Shown in pieces: positions 1 through 10,307 of a stretch of 64,000 bases of DNA; position 1 is the first letter of the stretch, and every line of letters starts with the position of its first letter. This stretch comes from Lampris incognitus (Eukaryota; Chordata; Actinopteri; Lampriformes; Lampridae). The translations under genes were made by a program, and so were the position numbers. The stretch lies in NCBI RefSeq assembly GCF_029633865.1, contig NC_079213.1, forward strand, positions 94,835,016 to 94,899,015, read 5' to 3'. The notes under the pieces are model-generated. The model was not told where the DNA came from and searched no databases. It saw only the letters and a program-made list of their open reading frames with translations.

Positions 1-18
1 CTGAGCAGCAGTCTACAG

Positions 19-183
19 TAGCGGTGGCTACCATGTGCAATGGGGAGCCATGTGTATGCAGGTTTTCATTCCAACCCGACTCCACACCAGGTGGTTTCAC
101 TAATACAATCTTCCTCTTTGGTTGAAAGGTTGCTAATCAGTAAAATCACCTGGCTCTCCATGGCACATGGTTAGCCACCCCTG
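19..183. mobile_element. 165-bp hAT-type MITE with 8-bp target duplication
   Basis: The left end reads TAGCGGTGGCTACCATGTG and the reverse complement of the right end reads CAGGGGTGGCTAACCATGTG, giving terminal inverted repeats of about 40 bp with a few mismatches. The element is flanked by an exact 8-bp duplication, gtctacag, at 11-18 and 184-191. An 8-bp duplication of the form nTnnnnAn and CAGGG-like ends are typical of the hAT superfamily. There is no coding capacity, so it is a non-autonomous element. It lies within or at the edge of the gag-like relic that follows. Confidence 0.8.
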
Positions 184-191
184 GTCTACAG

Positions 192-773
192 CATTGAAGA
201 CCCCAGCAGCAGTATACATCCCACGAGAGCGCAAGCTACCAGAGTTTGGCGGGTGCTCCAAAAAGCCTGGCGATGTGGGTATATAGGAATGGGTAGTCTC
301 CATGAAATCTGCCTTCTGCATGATGAGCGTACCAGAAGAGGAGCAAGCAGAGCTGGTGAAGCAGCATTTTGAAAGATGAAGCCAGAGCTATAGTGAGGTT
401 CATGCTACATCCCACTAAACAGAAACCTGCCAAAGACATATTCAACATCCTTCTCAAGATGTATGATGCTAAAGTAGCTATTGGCACCAGACTGAAGGAA
501 TTTTACAATCGGAGGCAGGCACCAGGGGCAACAATATGGTCCTATGCATATGACCTACAGGAGAAACTAAGTCAGATTCAGCACCGAAACCCAGACTGGG
601 TTCCAAATGCAGAGGCCATGCTGACCGAACAGATGGTGTTGGGCCTGAGAGATGACTTCCTGAGGCGTGAAATGAAGCGGAGACTGAAGAGGATGTGCAA
701 GTGTCGAGGTGCCATCGTCCCTGAGGCATGGTCAATGCAGCTGCCGCTGATGTTCTTGAATTTGTACTGGTAG
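192..773 (+). pseudogene. Ty3/gypsy-like gag (capsid) relic
   Basis: Plus-strand frames read like the gag/capsid segment of fish Ty3/gypsy-derived or PNMA/ZCCHC-like proteins. An IPRERKLPEF segment near 217 is followed by a tryptophan-containing segment near 290. A longer frame from 369 to 773 carries the motifs FYNRRQAPGA and MVLGLRDDFLRREMKR. The reading is broken by an in-frame stop near 285 and a frame change near 355-370, and there is no convincing ATG. The zinc knuckle, protease and RT parts and any LTR are missing. It is a decayed fragment. Assignment is by motif recognition only, and a domesticated gag gene is less likely given the breaks. Confidence 0.6.
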
Positions 774-2724
774 GCTTTCAGTTTCAGGTAAGTGTGCTAT
801 CTGGGAAGTAGAGTGATATCCCTCCACAGCACACACCCCCACAGAGACACAGTATTAGTGATGGGTTTTTTTTACCTACATATACACACCCACACACTTT
901 TCGTAGTGAAATAACCCTCCTGCTACACTTAGAAGACACGAAGGGCAGTCAGTCCCATCTCAGAATCTATAACTGCATAAATAAATAAATGGACAGTAAA
1001 ATTCATGGATGGTGACTGACTATGGCATGGAACTTTTGGGTGAGTAAGTGATTAATGCAGCTCGAGTTAGACCTTCAGCTCAGCAGGGAGTGGGCTCCAG
1101 GCTGGGAGGGTGCGTTAGCGTGAATGAGGTGGATTATTTACTTTATCATCCATTTTCTTCGGTGTCTTTGGAGGAAAAATTGGAAGTGAAGAGACTGGGG
1201 ACACGTCATCCAAACAGCACAAAAGGACAAATGACAAAATCGCAAGTTTGTGTTACTTGACTTCAATGAGGACAAGGCCAGGACGGGCTAACGGCAAGTG
1301 TAGCTAAGAATTCACTTTTCTCTTTCCAATGCTTGCTTTTTGGAGGAGACACAGCTTGGATCCAACAAGGAATTGTGGATCCGAAACATTTATCCGACAA
1401 AATTAAGAAATGTGTGTGTGTCTGTGTGCGTTCGCGTGCGCGTTTGTCCATGTGAGAAAGAGATTCAGAGTGTTTTGGCATCAGGCAATTTAAGAGCACT
1501 TGCTATATATAAGAGGGTATATAGTGTCGTTGCAGTAACTTGTTATCTTGGATGTGATGCTGCGGCGTGAACTATTGATGGGTGTAATGCATTTGTTAGC
1601 CCACCCACCCAATATCACCGCCAGCCATCACTTATAACAAGTCACATGAACCAAGACTGAACTCTACAGTGCATGATCTCATGTGTAGCAGATGTGTTGG
1701 GCAGGCTTTGAGGGTATAGTAAAACTATGGTCCAGGGATGAAATGGGAACCAAAAAAGCAACTATTTCAGAAGCTTTTTAATCTGCCTCCCTGAGTTTCA
1801 AACTGTTGAATGAGTACCACTGAGGTGGACACGGTCTGCAGGCTTTCCCCACATTCACTTTACTTTCTTCCACTCATGAATGCTTTATCATGTGCATCCC
1901 ATCTGGATGCAGGTGTCTCTCTTCGTCATGAATCTTTGAAAAGGCCAGTGTTTCAGCAGAGAATTCATGTTCTTCATCAGATCTACAAGTAATGAGCAAT
2001 CCTACAACCCCTCTTTAAAAGGATGACTCTGTGAGGTTAATTTGCCAGCTATGTATGTACTGCAGCATAACCTGGGAAAAGTGCTGTACCTGCAGTTCAT
2101 CAAAAGAGGAATTCACACAAGCTGAATATTATGTCGGAGCTCAACTTTGTGTTGATTGAATACGCAAACACAGGCCCAATGTCTGCGCAGTATTAGCTCA
2201 TGGGAAATAGCCTCGGAAATTACTCCATCTTTCTAAACGATCTCCCTGAAAGGCTTATGCATTCTCAGCAGCCCTGTGTGCAATTCAGCCCGGGGATGCT
2301 GCATTATGCATTCGAAACAGTTGGTTACCGGAGATGAGTAATTGGCCAAATTGTGAGGAAGTTTCCCCTGGAGCACTGGGCTTTTTAAATGGGCAGCAGA
2401 GCCAAGTTAATGGAAAATGTTAACCATCTAATAGTGTTCTGTGACTAATGAACAAGAGATGAGAGATGGCACTGGGTGCATTATGTGTCGCAGCCTCTAA
2501 ATGAAAGCATGCTCCGTGTTTACTCTGAGCCCAGTCTCCAATTTTCCATGGCTTTGGCTCTTTGGGAGCCGGCAAGAGGAGGCCGTCATACTGGCAGATC
2601 AAGAATGAGAGTCAAGCTGGTTTTACCCACTGGACTGCTTTGACGATCCCAAATTGAGTTGAAAAGAATAGTGGGAGGTTAATGAAACAATTCAAACCAT
2701 TTTTTTTTCCTGTGGCTATTGGGA

Positions 2725-2726
<2 letters not shown>
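774..2726. other. intergenic, no gene recognised
   Basis: I see no coding sequence here. It holds a short T-rich/CA-rich patch near 868-897, a GT-rich patch at 1410-1452, and otherwise unique-looking AT-rich DNA. Short open frames have no recognisable domain. Confidence 0.5.

Positions 2727-2787
<61 letters not shown>
2727..2787. repeat. (TG)n microsatellite
   Basis: A pure TG dinucleotide run of about 30 units. Confidence 0.97.
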
Positions 2788-2789
<2 letters not shown>

Positions 2790-3170
2790 GGGACTGGGGA
2801 ATGACCCCCCAGAAACACCAAGCATTGGGAAGGACAGAGGGAAAAGAAAGGGGGAGGGGGTATGGGAGAGGGGCCAGAACTAGGAGAGTGAAAGGGACAT
2901 ACAGGTGCATCTCAAAAAATTTGAATACTGTGGAAAAAGTTCATTATTTTCCGTAATTTAATTCAAAAAGTGAAACTTTCATTTATTCTAGATTCATTAC
3001 ACACAAAGTGAAATATGTCAAGCCTTTTTTGTTTTAATCTTGATGCTTACAGCTCATGAAAATCAAAAATCCAGTATCTCAAAATATTAGCATATTACAT
3101 AAGACCAATCAAAAAAAGGATTTATAATACAGAAATGTCGACCTTCTGAAAAGTATGTTCATTTATGCAC

Positions 3171-4181
3171 TCAATACTTGGTCGGGGCTCCTTTTGCACG
3201 AATTACTGCATCAATGCGGCGTGGCATGGAGGCAATCAGCCTGTGGCCCTGCTGAGGTGTTATGGAAGCCCAGGTTGCTTTGATAGCGTCCTTCAGCTCG
3301 TCTGCATTGTTGGGTCTGGTGTCTCTCATCTTCCTCTTGACAATACCCCATAGATTCTCTATGGGGTTCAGATAAGACGAGTTGGCTAGCCAGTCAAGCA
3401 CAGTAATACCATGGTAGTTTTTGGCACTGTGGGCAGGTGCCAAGTCCTCCTGGAAAATGAAATCAGCATCTCCATAAAGCTTGTCAGCAAACGGAAGCAT
3501 GAAGTGCTCTAAACTCTCCTGGTAGATGGTTGCGTTGACTCTGGGCTTGATGAAACACAGTGGAACAACACCAGCAGATGACATGGCACCCCAAATCATC
3601 ACTGACTGTGGAAACTTCACACTGGACTTCAAGCAGTTTGGATTCTGTGCCTCTCCACTCTTCCTCCAGACTCTGGGACCTTGATTTCCAAATGAAATGC
3701 AACATTTACTTTCATCTGAAAAGAGGACTTTGCACCACTGACCAACGGTCCAGTTCTTTTTCTCCTTAGCCCAGGTAAGACGCTTCTGACGTTGTCTCTG
3801 GTTCAGGAGTGGCTTGACACAAGGAATGTGACACTTGTAGCCCAGTTCCTGGGCACATCTGTGCGTGGTGGCTCTTGATGCACTGACTCCAGCCTCCGTC
3901 CACTCCTTGTGAAGCTCCCCCAAGTTCTTGAATCGGCCTTGCTTGACAATCCTCTCAAGGCTGCTGTCATCCCTGTTGCTTGTGCATCTTTTCCTACCAC
4001 ACTTTTCTCTTCCAGTCAACTTTCCATGGATATGCTTTGATACAGCACTCTGTGAACAGCCAGCCCTTTCAGCAATGACCTTCTGTGGCTTATGGGGTAT
4101 TGTCAAGAGGAAGATGAGAGACACCAGACCCAACAATACAGACGAGCTGAAGGCCGCTATCAAAGCAACCTGGGCTTCCAT
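3171..4181 (-). CDS. Tc1-like transposase with replaced N-terminus
   Basis: An uninterrupted 336-codon frame encodes a cut-and-paste Tc1/mariner transposase, which excises the element and inserts it at TA sites. The DD34E catalytic triad is visible in order: FSDES near residue 150, QEDLAPAH near 250 and NPIENLW near 271. A GRKR-type linker and the second helix-turn-helix region precede it. The family usually has about 340 residues with a full first helix-turn-helix. Here roughly the first 30 residues are antisense translation of the inverted C-terminal copy, so the genuine sequence starts only at about HKPQKVIAERAG. DNA binding is therefore probably impaired although the catalytic core is open. 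The start codon is a by-product of the rearrangement. The next neighbour on the right is its own inverted C-terminal copy. Confidence 0.75.
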   Translation of the reverse strand: MEAQVALIAAFSSSVLLGLVSLIFLLTIPHKPQKVIAERAGCSQSAVSKHIHGKLTGREKCGRKRCTSNRDDSSLERIVKQGRFKNLGELHKEWTEAGVSASRATTHRCAQELGYKCHIPCVKPLLNQRQRQKRLTWAKEKKNWTVGQWCKVLFSDESKCCISFGNQGPRVWRKSGEAQNPNCLKSSVKFPQSVMIWGAMSSAGVVPLCFIKPRVNATIYQESLEHFMLPFADKLYGDADFIFQEDLAPAHSAKNYHGITVLDWLANSSYLNPIENLWGIVKRKMRDTRPNNADELKDAIKATWASITPQQGHRLIASMPRRIDAVIRAKGAPTKY

Positions 4182-4272
4182 AACACCTCAGCAGTGTCAC
4201 AGGCTGATTGCCTCCATGCCACGCTGCACTGATGCAGTAATTCATGCAAAAGGAGCCCCGACCAAGAACTGA
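4090..4272 (+). pseudogene. inverted second copy of the Tc1 transposase C-terminus
   Basis: The plus strand encodes about 60 codons, from LWGIVKRKMRDTRPNN to GAPTKN and a stop. They match the last ~60 residues of the minus-strand transposase of the same element at 3171-3350, with a few substitutions. It lacks a start of its own. It is the coding part of the right arm of the palindrome. Confidence 0.85.
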
Positions 4273-4550
4273 GCGCATAAATGAAAATACTTTTCAGAAG
4301 GTCGACATTTCTGTATTATAAATCCTTTTTTTTGATTGGTCTTATGTAATATGCTAATATTTTGAGATACTGGATTTTTGGCTTTCCTGAGCTGTAAGCC
4401 GTAATCATCAAGATTAAAACAAAAAAGGCTTGACATATTTCACTTTATGTGGAATGAATCTAGAATATATGAAAGTTTCACTTTTTGAATTAAATTACGG
4501 AAAATAATGAACTTTTCCACAATATTCTCATTTTTTGAGATGCACCTGTA

Positions 4551-5387
4551 GGTGAGGCAAAGGGGGAAAATGGGCAAGGGAAAGGGGCTGAATGAGAGAA
4601 AGAAAGAAGCAAGGAAGACGGGAGGAAAAGGGGGGGGGGGGAAAGAGACAAATACAGAGTTTTTAGGAGCGCGGGGAGAGTCAAGGGCAACTGGTCCTTC
4701 TCTGGAGTGCAGAAGTCAGCTGCAGAGAAAGGTGCTGTGTTCCTACTGGGAAATAAAAGCAATTAAACGGCTCCATAAGTACACAATTCACTGAACCTCA
4801 TCTCACCTTGTTCTCGAAACTCAATCCCACAGCACTTACATTCTACAGACGATGTGCACTTTCTTCTCTTATGCAACTTTATATGACATCCTCAAGAAAC
4901 ACAATAAAGTGAAATTATGACCCCATGAGCCACTGGGATGCTGGGGGTGTGGGCAGGCCGCCCTTTCAGTGATTTACAATGCTCCGGAATTGATAATATA
5001 GTAGGTTTGTCCAATCTGATGTTTATTGTGATGATTATCACATTACGACCCCCCCGTGGCCTAGCAGTTCATAGCGCCCGGACTAGTCGGGAAACAGGAG
5101 AGGTCCAGAAAGGACTAGCGAAATAAATTAGCCTTCATCCATCCACTCCCTGCATGCCTGCCTGCCGTCCTCTGCTTCTCTACTTCTAAGGCATGAAAAT
5201 CCGGTTGTGGAGAGATGTGCTATAAGCTGCTTAATGATGCCAGATTTCCGGATCATCAGTCGTGGTCGCACAACAAAGCATCGCGCAGCGTACACACAGC
5301 TGGTGAAGCAGAATTGTGAAGGCGACACGGTATGAAAGACCTGGCACAGGGTGATATTTTGCCGGCTTTGCATCTCGGCTCAGATGC
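4551..5387. other. intergenic, no gene recognised
   Basis: A purine-rich stretch with a G run near 4631-4641 follows the transposon. A degenerate tRNA-like or SINE-like patch may lie near 5047-5110 (GTGGCCTAGCAG resembles an A box), but no B box is convincing. Otherwise nothing is recognised. Confidence 0.45.
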
Positions 5388-5420
5388 ACGCGTACGCGCG
5401 CGCGCGCGCGCGCGTACGCG
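5388..5420. repeat. alternating CG palindrome
   Basis: A run of CG dinucleotides is bounded on both sides by CGTACG, making a symmetric palindrome of about 33 bp. Alternating purine-pyrimidine CG runs can adopt Z-DNA or a cruciform, and they are unusual in CpG-depleted vertebrate DNA. Confidence 0.9.
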
Positions 5421-5591
5421 GCTCTAAGAGAAGCTATTAGTGGGCTGATGCTTTGCCATCTGCAGTAGCGTCATTAGAAAGGGAGTGAATGCAGATTCAG
5501 GGCAGCCTGGCTGGTAGGAAGATAAGGAAGATAAATGGGCTTAAGATGCATATTATTCTGTTTTGATTTGTATAAGCCACTTGGTGCACGG

Positions 5592-5598
5592 GTGTGTG

Positions 5599-5665
<67 letters not shown>
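5592..5665. repeat. (TG)n microsatellite with GA tail
   Basis: About 36 TG units with one CG interruption are followed by a GA-rich patch to about 5690. Confidence 0.97.
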
Positions 5666-5669
<4 letters not shown>

Positions 5670-6568
5670 AGGAAGAGAGAGAGAGAGAGGAAATGAGTAT
5701 GTTTTGCCTGAAAGCAAATATGTCGGTGTCACAGATAAAGGCAGGCAGAACGATTGCTGGAAAAAAAAAGAGGGAGTGAAAAGTGGGAAAAAAAGGGATG
5801 AGGGTGTGAGGTTGTTTGAGGAAGCAACTGTCAGGTCTAAGAGCATCGCAAAGATTACACTAAACCCCCTTGTTGGTTTACATAATCTTTCTGAACTTTA
5901 GCGGAATTGTCAGGAGATAAAGCGGGATGGTGTCAGAGATCAGCATCGATTGGTCATGGCTGCCAGATGAGCCCGACTCTTAAAACAAGAGCAAGGTTAT
6001 GAATGGGCAAGCGTTTCACCGATCTCGTTTCGCCACTGAACACCATGCGCCGTTATATGCTGGGGATCGGCACCATGACAGATATATAGTAGGAATCGCT
6101 TTTCCTGAACCTTTTTCTTTCTGCAGAGATCATTATGAGAAAGATTTGGAGACATGGAATTACACTCTTAGTCTACACGCACACGCACACGCACAGAAAA
6201 TCATGACAGGACACATGGAACTAAGCAGCACCGAGGCTTCATGACATTCCAGTCAGGGCGCACAAGCACATTTCAGAAAGTTGCCCCCCCCCCCACAAGG
6301 CTTCTTGATGCGTCATGCCTTTGACTGTTTGAAGTGCCGTAACAAATCCACCGCGGCTACAGCAGCGCAGCCACAGAGGAGAGCTGAAGGTCATTTTCTG
6401 CAGTGCGTTTTAAGAGAAATATTCCCTGGTAAGCGGCCATAATGAACACCGCCCTTGGAGCTCGCCGAGCTGAGCATCACTCACCCAGTCGGAGCAGAGG
6501 TTCAGGACAACGTAAGAGCTGGAATAAATTAAGCATCGTGATGTGTTTTGTGCGATTGATCGTCAATG
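5666..6568. other. intergenic, no gene recognised
   Basis: Apart from (AC)n near 6176-6197 and a C run near 6284-6293, no coding sequence or repeat family is recognised. Confidence 0.45.
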
Positions 6569-6928
6569 CGGCGGCACGGTGGCCCAGTGTTTAGCGTGGT
6601 TGCCTCACAGCAAGAAGGTCCCGGGGTTTGAGTCCGACCTTGGGGGCATCGTCCCGGGTCGTCCTCTGTGTGGAGTTTGCATGTTCTCCCCGTGTCTACG
6701 TGGGTTTCCTCCGCGGGTGCTCCGGTTTCCTGCCACAGTCCAAAGACGTAGGTCAGGTGAATCGGCCATACTACATTGTCCCTAGGTGTGTGTGTGTGTG
6801 TGTGGACCCTGATGGCCTGGTGGCCTGTACAGGGTGTCTCTCCACCTGCTGCCCAATGACTGCTGGGATAGGCTCCGGCATCCCACAACCCCAGTTAGGA
6901 TAAGCAGCTTGGATAATGGATGGATGGG
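6569..6928 (+). mobile_element. SINE-like family A, near full length
   Basis: The copy starts GCGGCACGGTGGCCCAG and has a B-box-like GGTTTGAGTCC region. It then runs through TTTGCATGTTCTCCCCGTGT and GACTGCTGGGATAGGCTCC to a 3' tail of GGATAATGGATGGATGG. The same consensus recurs in the window in both orientations (8096-8307, 30673-30797, 33950-34036, 43123-43490, 51861-51958, 55116-55284). An internal TG run of about 10 units lies near 6787. Copies like this are dispersed throughout fish genomes. I cannot assign an official family name. Confidence 0.8.
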
Positions 6929-8095
6929 TGATTGTCGCTGCAAAGCGGAATGAGGCTGCAGCGATTCCCGGGGGTTTGACCCCAGTAGGGTTAGGGTTGA
7001 TGTCAGCGAGACTGGAGGACTGTGGGAGAAGAGGAATATACTTATAGAAAAGGAAATGTACAATATGTTATGTATGTGTGTGTGAGAGAGAGCATGTTAG
7101 CATTGCCTTCTCATGCCATGTTAACTTTGGTGTTAAGAAGCCCCCTGTGTTCATCAGCAGGTTCACTCACCTCATCAGAGGAATCCCAGTTGATCTGAAG
7201 GTCACAGGGCACACACAACACAGGCTCTATTCATGAACTCAACACAACCACTTTCATTCATTACCCCCCCCCCCCTTCTTCCCTTTGTTGCCCTTCTCCC
7301 TTACTCGTTCTCCATTACACATTTCGGTCTCATCCCTCCCCCCTCTCTCTCTCCGCCTCCTCCTCCCTCCAGCCCTTCTTCCTCAAGAGCCCCACTGAAG
7401 GACGTGCCCTGGCCGACCTTTGCGGTGGAAAACTCGGGAATCTAAATGAAAAAAACAAACAAACGAACCTTAAACAAGCCCTGTTTTTTGTCGAGCTTTA
7501 TGTATACGTCTACAGTGGAAACGCATTTTGGCTAATCCAGGGAGATTTAAAAGCACATCTCTCCACCGCGGTGAGGTCAGACAGGCCCGGAATCATCTTC
7601 CGTCGTATATTCAGGGCCGGAAAAATCGATAATTAACAACAATACTGAGTCTCTCACAGAGTGCCGACTTAGAAATGAAACATGGAAAGAAAACCAGCAA
7701 GTTTGCATTTGTTATTTTGTACTTTGGTGAACCATGAGAAGAATAAAGTATACAGTAAATAACTTGGGATAAACCAGTTCATGTTGCCGGCGATGCGCCT
7801 CCCTTCAGCTGTGGGGAAGTCTGGGTTGGTGGAGTTCTGCGGTTGGTCAGGTGCCTGTTTCTCCCTCACTCACCACTTTCGGCTTGCCCTCGTTCACTCC
7901 CTGTTGTGCCTGAGTGCTGGGGGGTGGGTGGCCCAGTGGTGGATCACAAGTCCCATCTGTTTTTTATTAGTCCAGGTGCAGAGCACACCCATGTATCTTC
8001 TGTTTTGGCTGTGACGACAGCGGAAGTGGGGGGGAGGGAGGGGGCTGTCAGTGGGTTTGGGGAACACTGAGGGGTTTGGAGAACATGCAACATGT
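6929..8095. other. intergenic, no gene recognised
   Basis: It contains a C run (7265-7274), a pyrimidine-rich stretch (7275-7380) and a short GTGGCCCAGTGG patch near 7928 that may be a degraded family A 5' end. There is no coding sequence I can support. Confidence 0.4.
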
Positions 8096-8307
8096 TTCCT
8101 CCCACAGTCATGTAGACACAGACATGTAGGTCAGGCGAATCGGCCGTACTACATTGTCCCTAGGTGTGTGTGTGTGTGGGCCCTGTGATGGCCGGGCGGC
8201 CTGTCCAGGGTGTCTCCCCGCCTGCTGCCCAGTGACTGCTGGGATAGGCTCCAGCACCCCCACGACCCTGAGAGCAGGATAAGCGGTTTGGATAATGGAT
8301 GGATGGA
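8096..8307 (+). mobile_element. SINE-like family A, 3' portion
   Basis: It matches the 3' half of the copy at 6569-6928, from TCCTCCCACAGTC through a GTGTGTG patch and GACTGCTGGGATAGGCTCC to the GGATAATGGATGGATGG tail. The first half is missing or too diverged to align by eye. Confidence 0.8.
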
Positions 8308-8466
8308 AACCAGTTCATTATTGTATTCTGTATAAAAAAACAACTTGCATGGTGTGGTATCTTGGGGTGCTTTCCTTGGGTTTTTCTTCATCATGTAGAT
8401 AAAAAAAATGTATGGATCATCATGTACTTCTTCAGTATCAGTTTGTTTTTTTTAAGTGGTAGGGCG

Positions 8467-8468
<2 letters not shown>

Positions 8469-8521
<53 letters not shown>
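8469..8521. repeat. (CA)n microsatellite
   Basis: About 26 pure CA units. Confidence 0.97.
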
Positions 8522-8522
<1 letters not shown>

Positions 8523-9373
8523 GAAAAACTGAATATTTTATTGGAAAGATGTTTGAGAGCTGAAAGAGCATGAGTTCTATTGTAAGGCGGTCTGACCTCC
8601 ATCAGGATGCTGTTGTAATAATATCGACACTGATGGAGTTGCGATAGCCATGCTAATACCCCCTTTAAACCCCCCCCCCCATGTAACAACAAAGTTACGA
8701 TCCTGACATCGTGCCCCATGGTGGCGGGCAGCCCATAACTTTGCGTCAGTGTTCCCGTATTATCTGCAAATGCTGACGTCCATTAAGCAAATATCTCCAT
8801 CCAGCAAATATACTGAGTGAGACGTTGTTATGCAGGACCAGATGAGACAGCAGCTCTGTGAACTGCACTTGGAGAGCTGCTGACAAAAGGGCTGTTGTGT
8901 GCACATGGAAACAAAACAAAATCCACCGCCAAATTTACTGCACCTTTTACAAAGTAATGACTATTCTGAATCCAGTAACTAAAGGTTAGCAGCTGGTGCT
9001 CCTGGCTGGATCAGGCAGGTAAGGTGCACTTTCATCACACCTTAGATTACAAATTGTCTGTCTATCTAGCTATCTGTCTGTCTGTCTGTCCAAATAATCT
9101 GTTTGTATCCATCTTTTTATTAATTAATGAATCTGCCTGTATCCATCCGTCTATCTACCTTCATTTGTGTCTGCTGCAGAGTGGGCAGTCCTCCTTGCCT
9201 TTCTCCGCACTGAGAGAGCAGAAAAGCTGCAATATGAGAGGAGACAGAGAAAACTGTCTCGGCGGTACTTAGAGACCAGCAGACATGGTTTTGCCCGAAA
9301 ACGAAATGTTAAGCAAAGGGGATTATTGTGAACGTTGTTCAATAGTTTTTTTTTAATGCCACAAGTCCATCCT
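8522..9373. other. intergenic, no gene recognised
   Basis: A C run lies near 8669-8679 and a (CTGT)n-like patch at 9056-9088. No gene is seen. Confidence 0.45.
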
Positions 9374-9430
9374 GGATATTTTCAAACACGTTATGATCCT
9401 GTTTCCACTCTCAACAACCCCTTGTAAAAT
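9374..9430. repeat. left copy of ~57-bp direct duplication flanking a SINE
   Basis: It begins GGATATTTTCAAACACG and is nearly identical to 9876-9937 on the other side of the family B SINE, with a few substitutions and one 2-bp indel. Confidence 0.85.
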
Positions 9431-9869
9431 AACCCCCCCCCCTCTCGTTTTTCTCCTAATTGTACTTGGCCAATTACCCCACTCTTCTGAGCCGTCTCTG
9501 TCGCTGCTCCACCACCTCTGCCGATCTGGGGAGGGCTGCAGACCACCACGTTTCCTCTGATCCACGTGGAGTCGCCAGCCGCTTCTTTTCACCTGACAGT
9601 GAGGAGTTTCGCCAGGGGGGACATAGCGCGTGGGAGGATCACGCTATCCCCTCCCAGTTCCCCCTCCCCCCCGAACAGGCGCCCCGACTGACCAGAGGAG
9701 GCGCCAGTGTAGCGACCAGGACACATACCCACATCCGGCTTCCCACCCCCAGAGGTGGCCAATTGTGTCTCTAGGGACGCCCGACCAAGCCGGAGGTAAC
9801 ATGGGGATTCGAACCAGCGATCCCCGTGTTGGTAGGCAACGGAATAGACCGCCACGCCACCCAGACGCC
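9431..9869 (-). mobile_element. tRNA-like SINE family B, full length
   Basis: Read on the minus strand it starts with an A-box-like region (GGCGTGGCGGTCTATTCCG) and a B box (GGTTCGAATCC) in the first 75 bp. This is the layout of an RNA polymerase III promoter in tRNA-derived SINEs. The body follows (CCTCCTCTGGTCAGTCGGGG, TCACTGTCAGGTGAAAAGAA) and it ends in an A/G-rich tail after CAATTAGGAG. The length is about 440 bp. Eight further full or partial copies occur in this window. Confidence 0.85.
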
Positions 9870-9875
9870 TATATT

Positions 9876-9937
9876 GGATATTTTCAAACACGTTATGGTC
9901 CTGTTTCCACTCTCTTAACAACCCCTGGTAATATTAA
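9876..9937. repeat. right copy of ~57-bp direct duplication flanking a SINE
   Basis: This is the partner of 9374-9430 and begins with the same GGATATTTTCAAACACG. It is much longer than a typical SINE target duplication. Confidence 0.85.
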
Positions 9938-10179
9938 ACACATTACAAACACAAATGAAAGACGAATAAACACCCCAGCAGAGCCAGATAACGGATCCAT
10001 TCAAACGTGTTTGTTTTGTTTGTTTTAATGATCGTTTGTCTCGTAAAGAATATAATACAATGACAGGACTGGAATTCATAAGAACATACATCAATAAATA
10101 CAGATAGATAGTTGAGGACCAGAGTCACACAGCGGGGGGGGGGGGCTCTGCCGCAGCGTGTCACGTCTGGGCACAGCGG

Positions 10180-10307
10180 TCACGTGACCCCGCGGCTCAG
10201 GAAAGAGGGAACGTGCGTGGGGCCCAGCAAAGAAGTGATATCTACAGACATGGTCAAGCGTCTCCTCACTTCTGGCTCTCCTGCAAAGTCGTTGTCGTCT
10301 TTCTTTT
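10180..10307 (-). CDS. candidate 3'-terminal coding exon, gene unknown
   Basis: On the minus strand a long pyrimidine tract (about 10311-10380) ends in a good acceptor, CACCAG, followed by 42 codons to a TGA. The frame is acidic then basic (KKDDNDFAGEPEVRRRLT) and ends in FLSRGVT. The composition looks protein-like and the acceptor is strong. However, I do not recognise the product, there is no upstream partner exon I can identify before the next repeats, and no clear AATAAA follows within 300 bp. It is just as possible that this is chance. It is on the same strand as the neurocan exons, but the sequence is not like a lectican C-terminus. Confidence 0.22.

Larger units (their letters stand above)
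2902..4548 (-). mobile_element. Tc1/mariner element with both termini derived from its 3' end (foldback)
   Basis: TA dinucleotides flank the element (2900-2901 and 4549-4550), and both ends begin CAGGTGCATCTCAAAAAAT. The inverted repeat is far longer than a normal TIR. About 446 bp on the left (2902-3347) matches, in inverse orientation and at roughly 94% by eye, about 457 bp on the right (4092-4548). Each arm contains the 3' TIR, the 3' non-coding region and the last ~60 codons of the transposase. The middle 3348-4091 holds the rest of the transposase on the minus strand. The normal 5' end (start of the transposase and 5' TIR) is absent and has been replaced by the inverted second 3' end. 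Confidence 0.85.

Noticed and set aside
7176..7199. 24-bp minus-strand micro-exon (AG acceptor, GTGAGTG donor, eight codons)
   Set aside because: Splice sites look good, but without conservation or neighbouring exons such short matches are expected by chance.
9589..9921. Open frames of 100-130 codons inside SINE copies (also 27036-27317, 50980-51405)
   Set aside because: The same frames recur with SINE copies and reflect SINE sequence, not genes.
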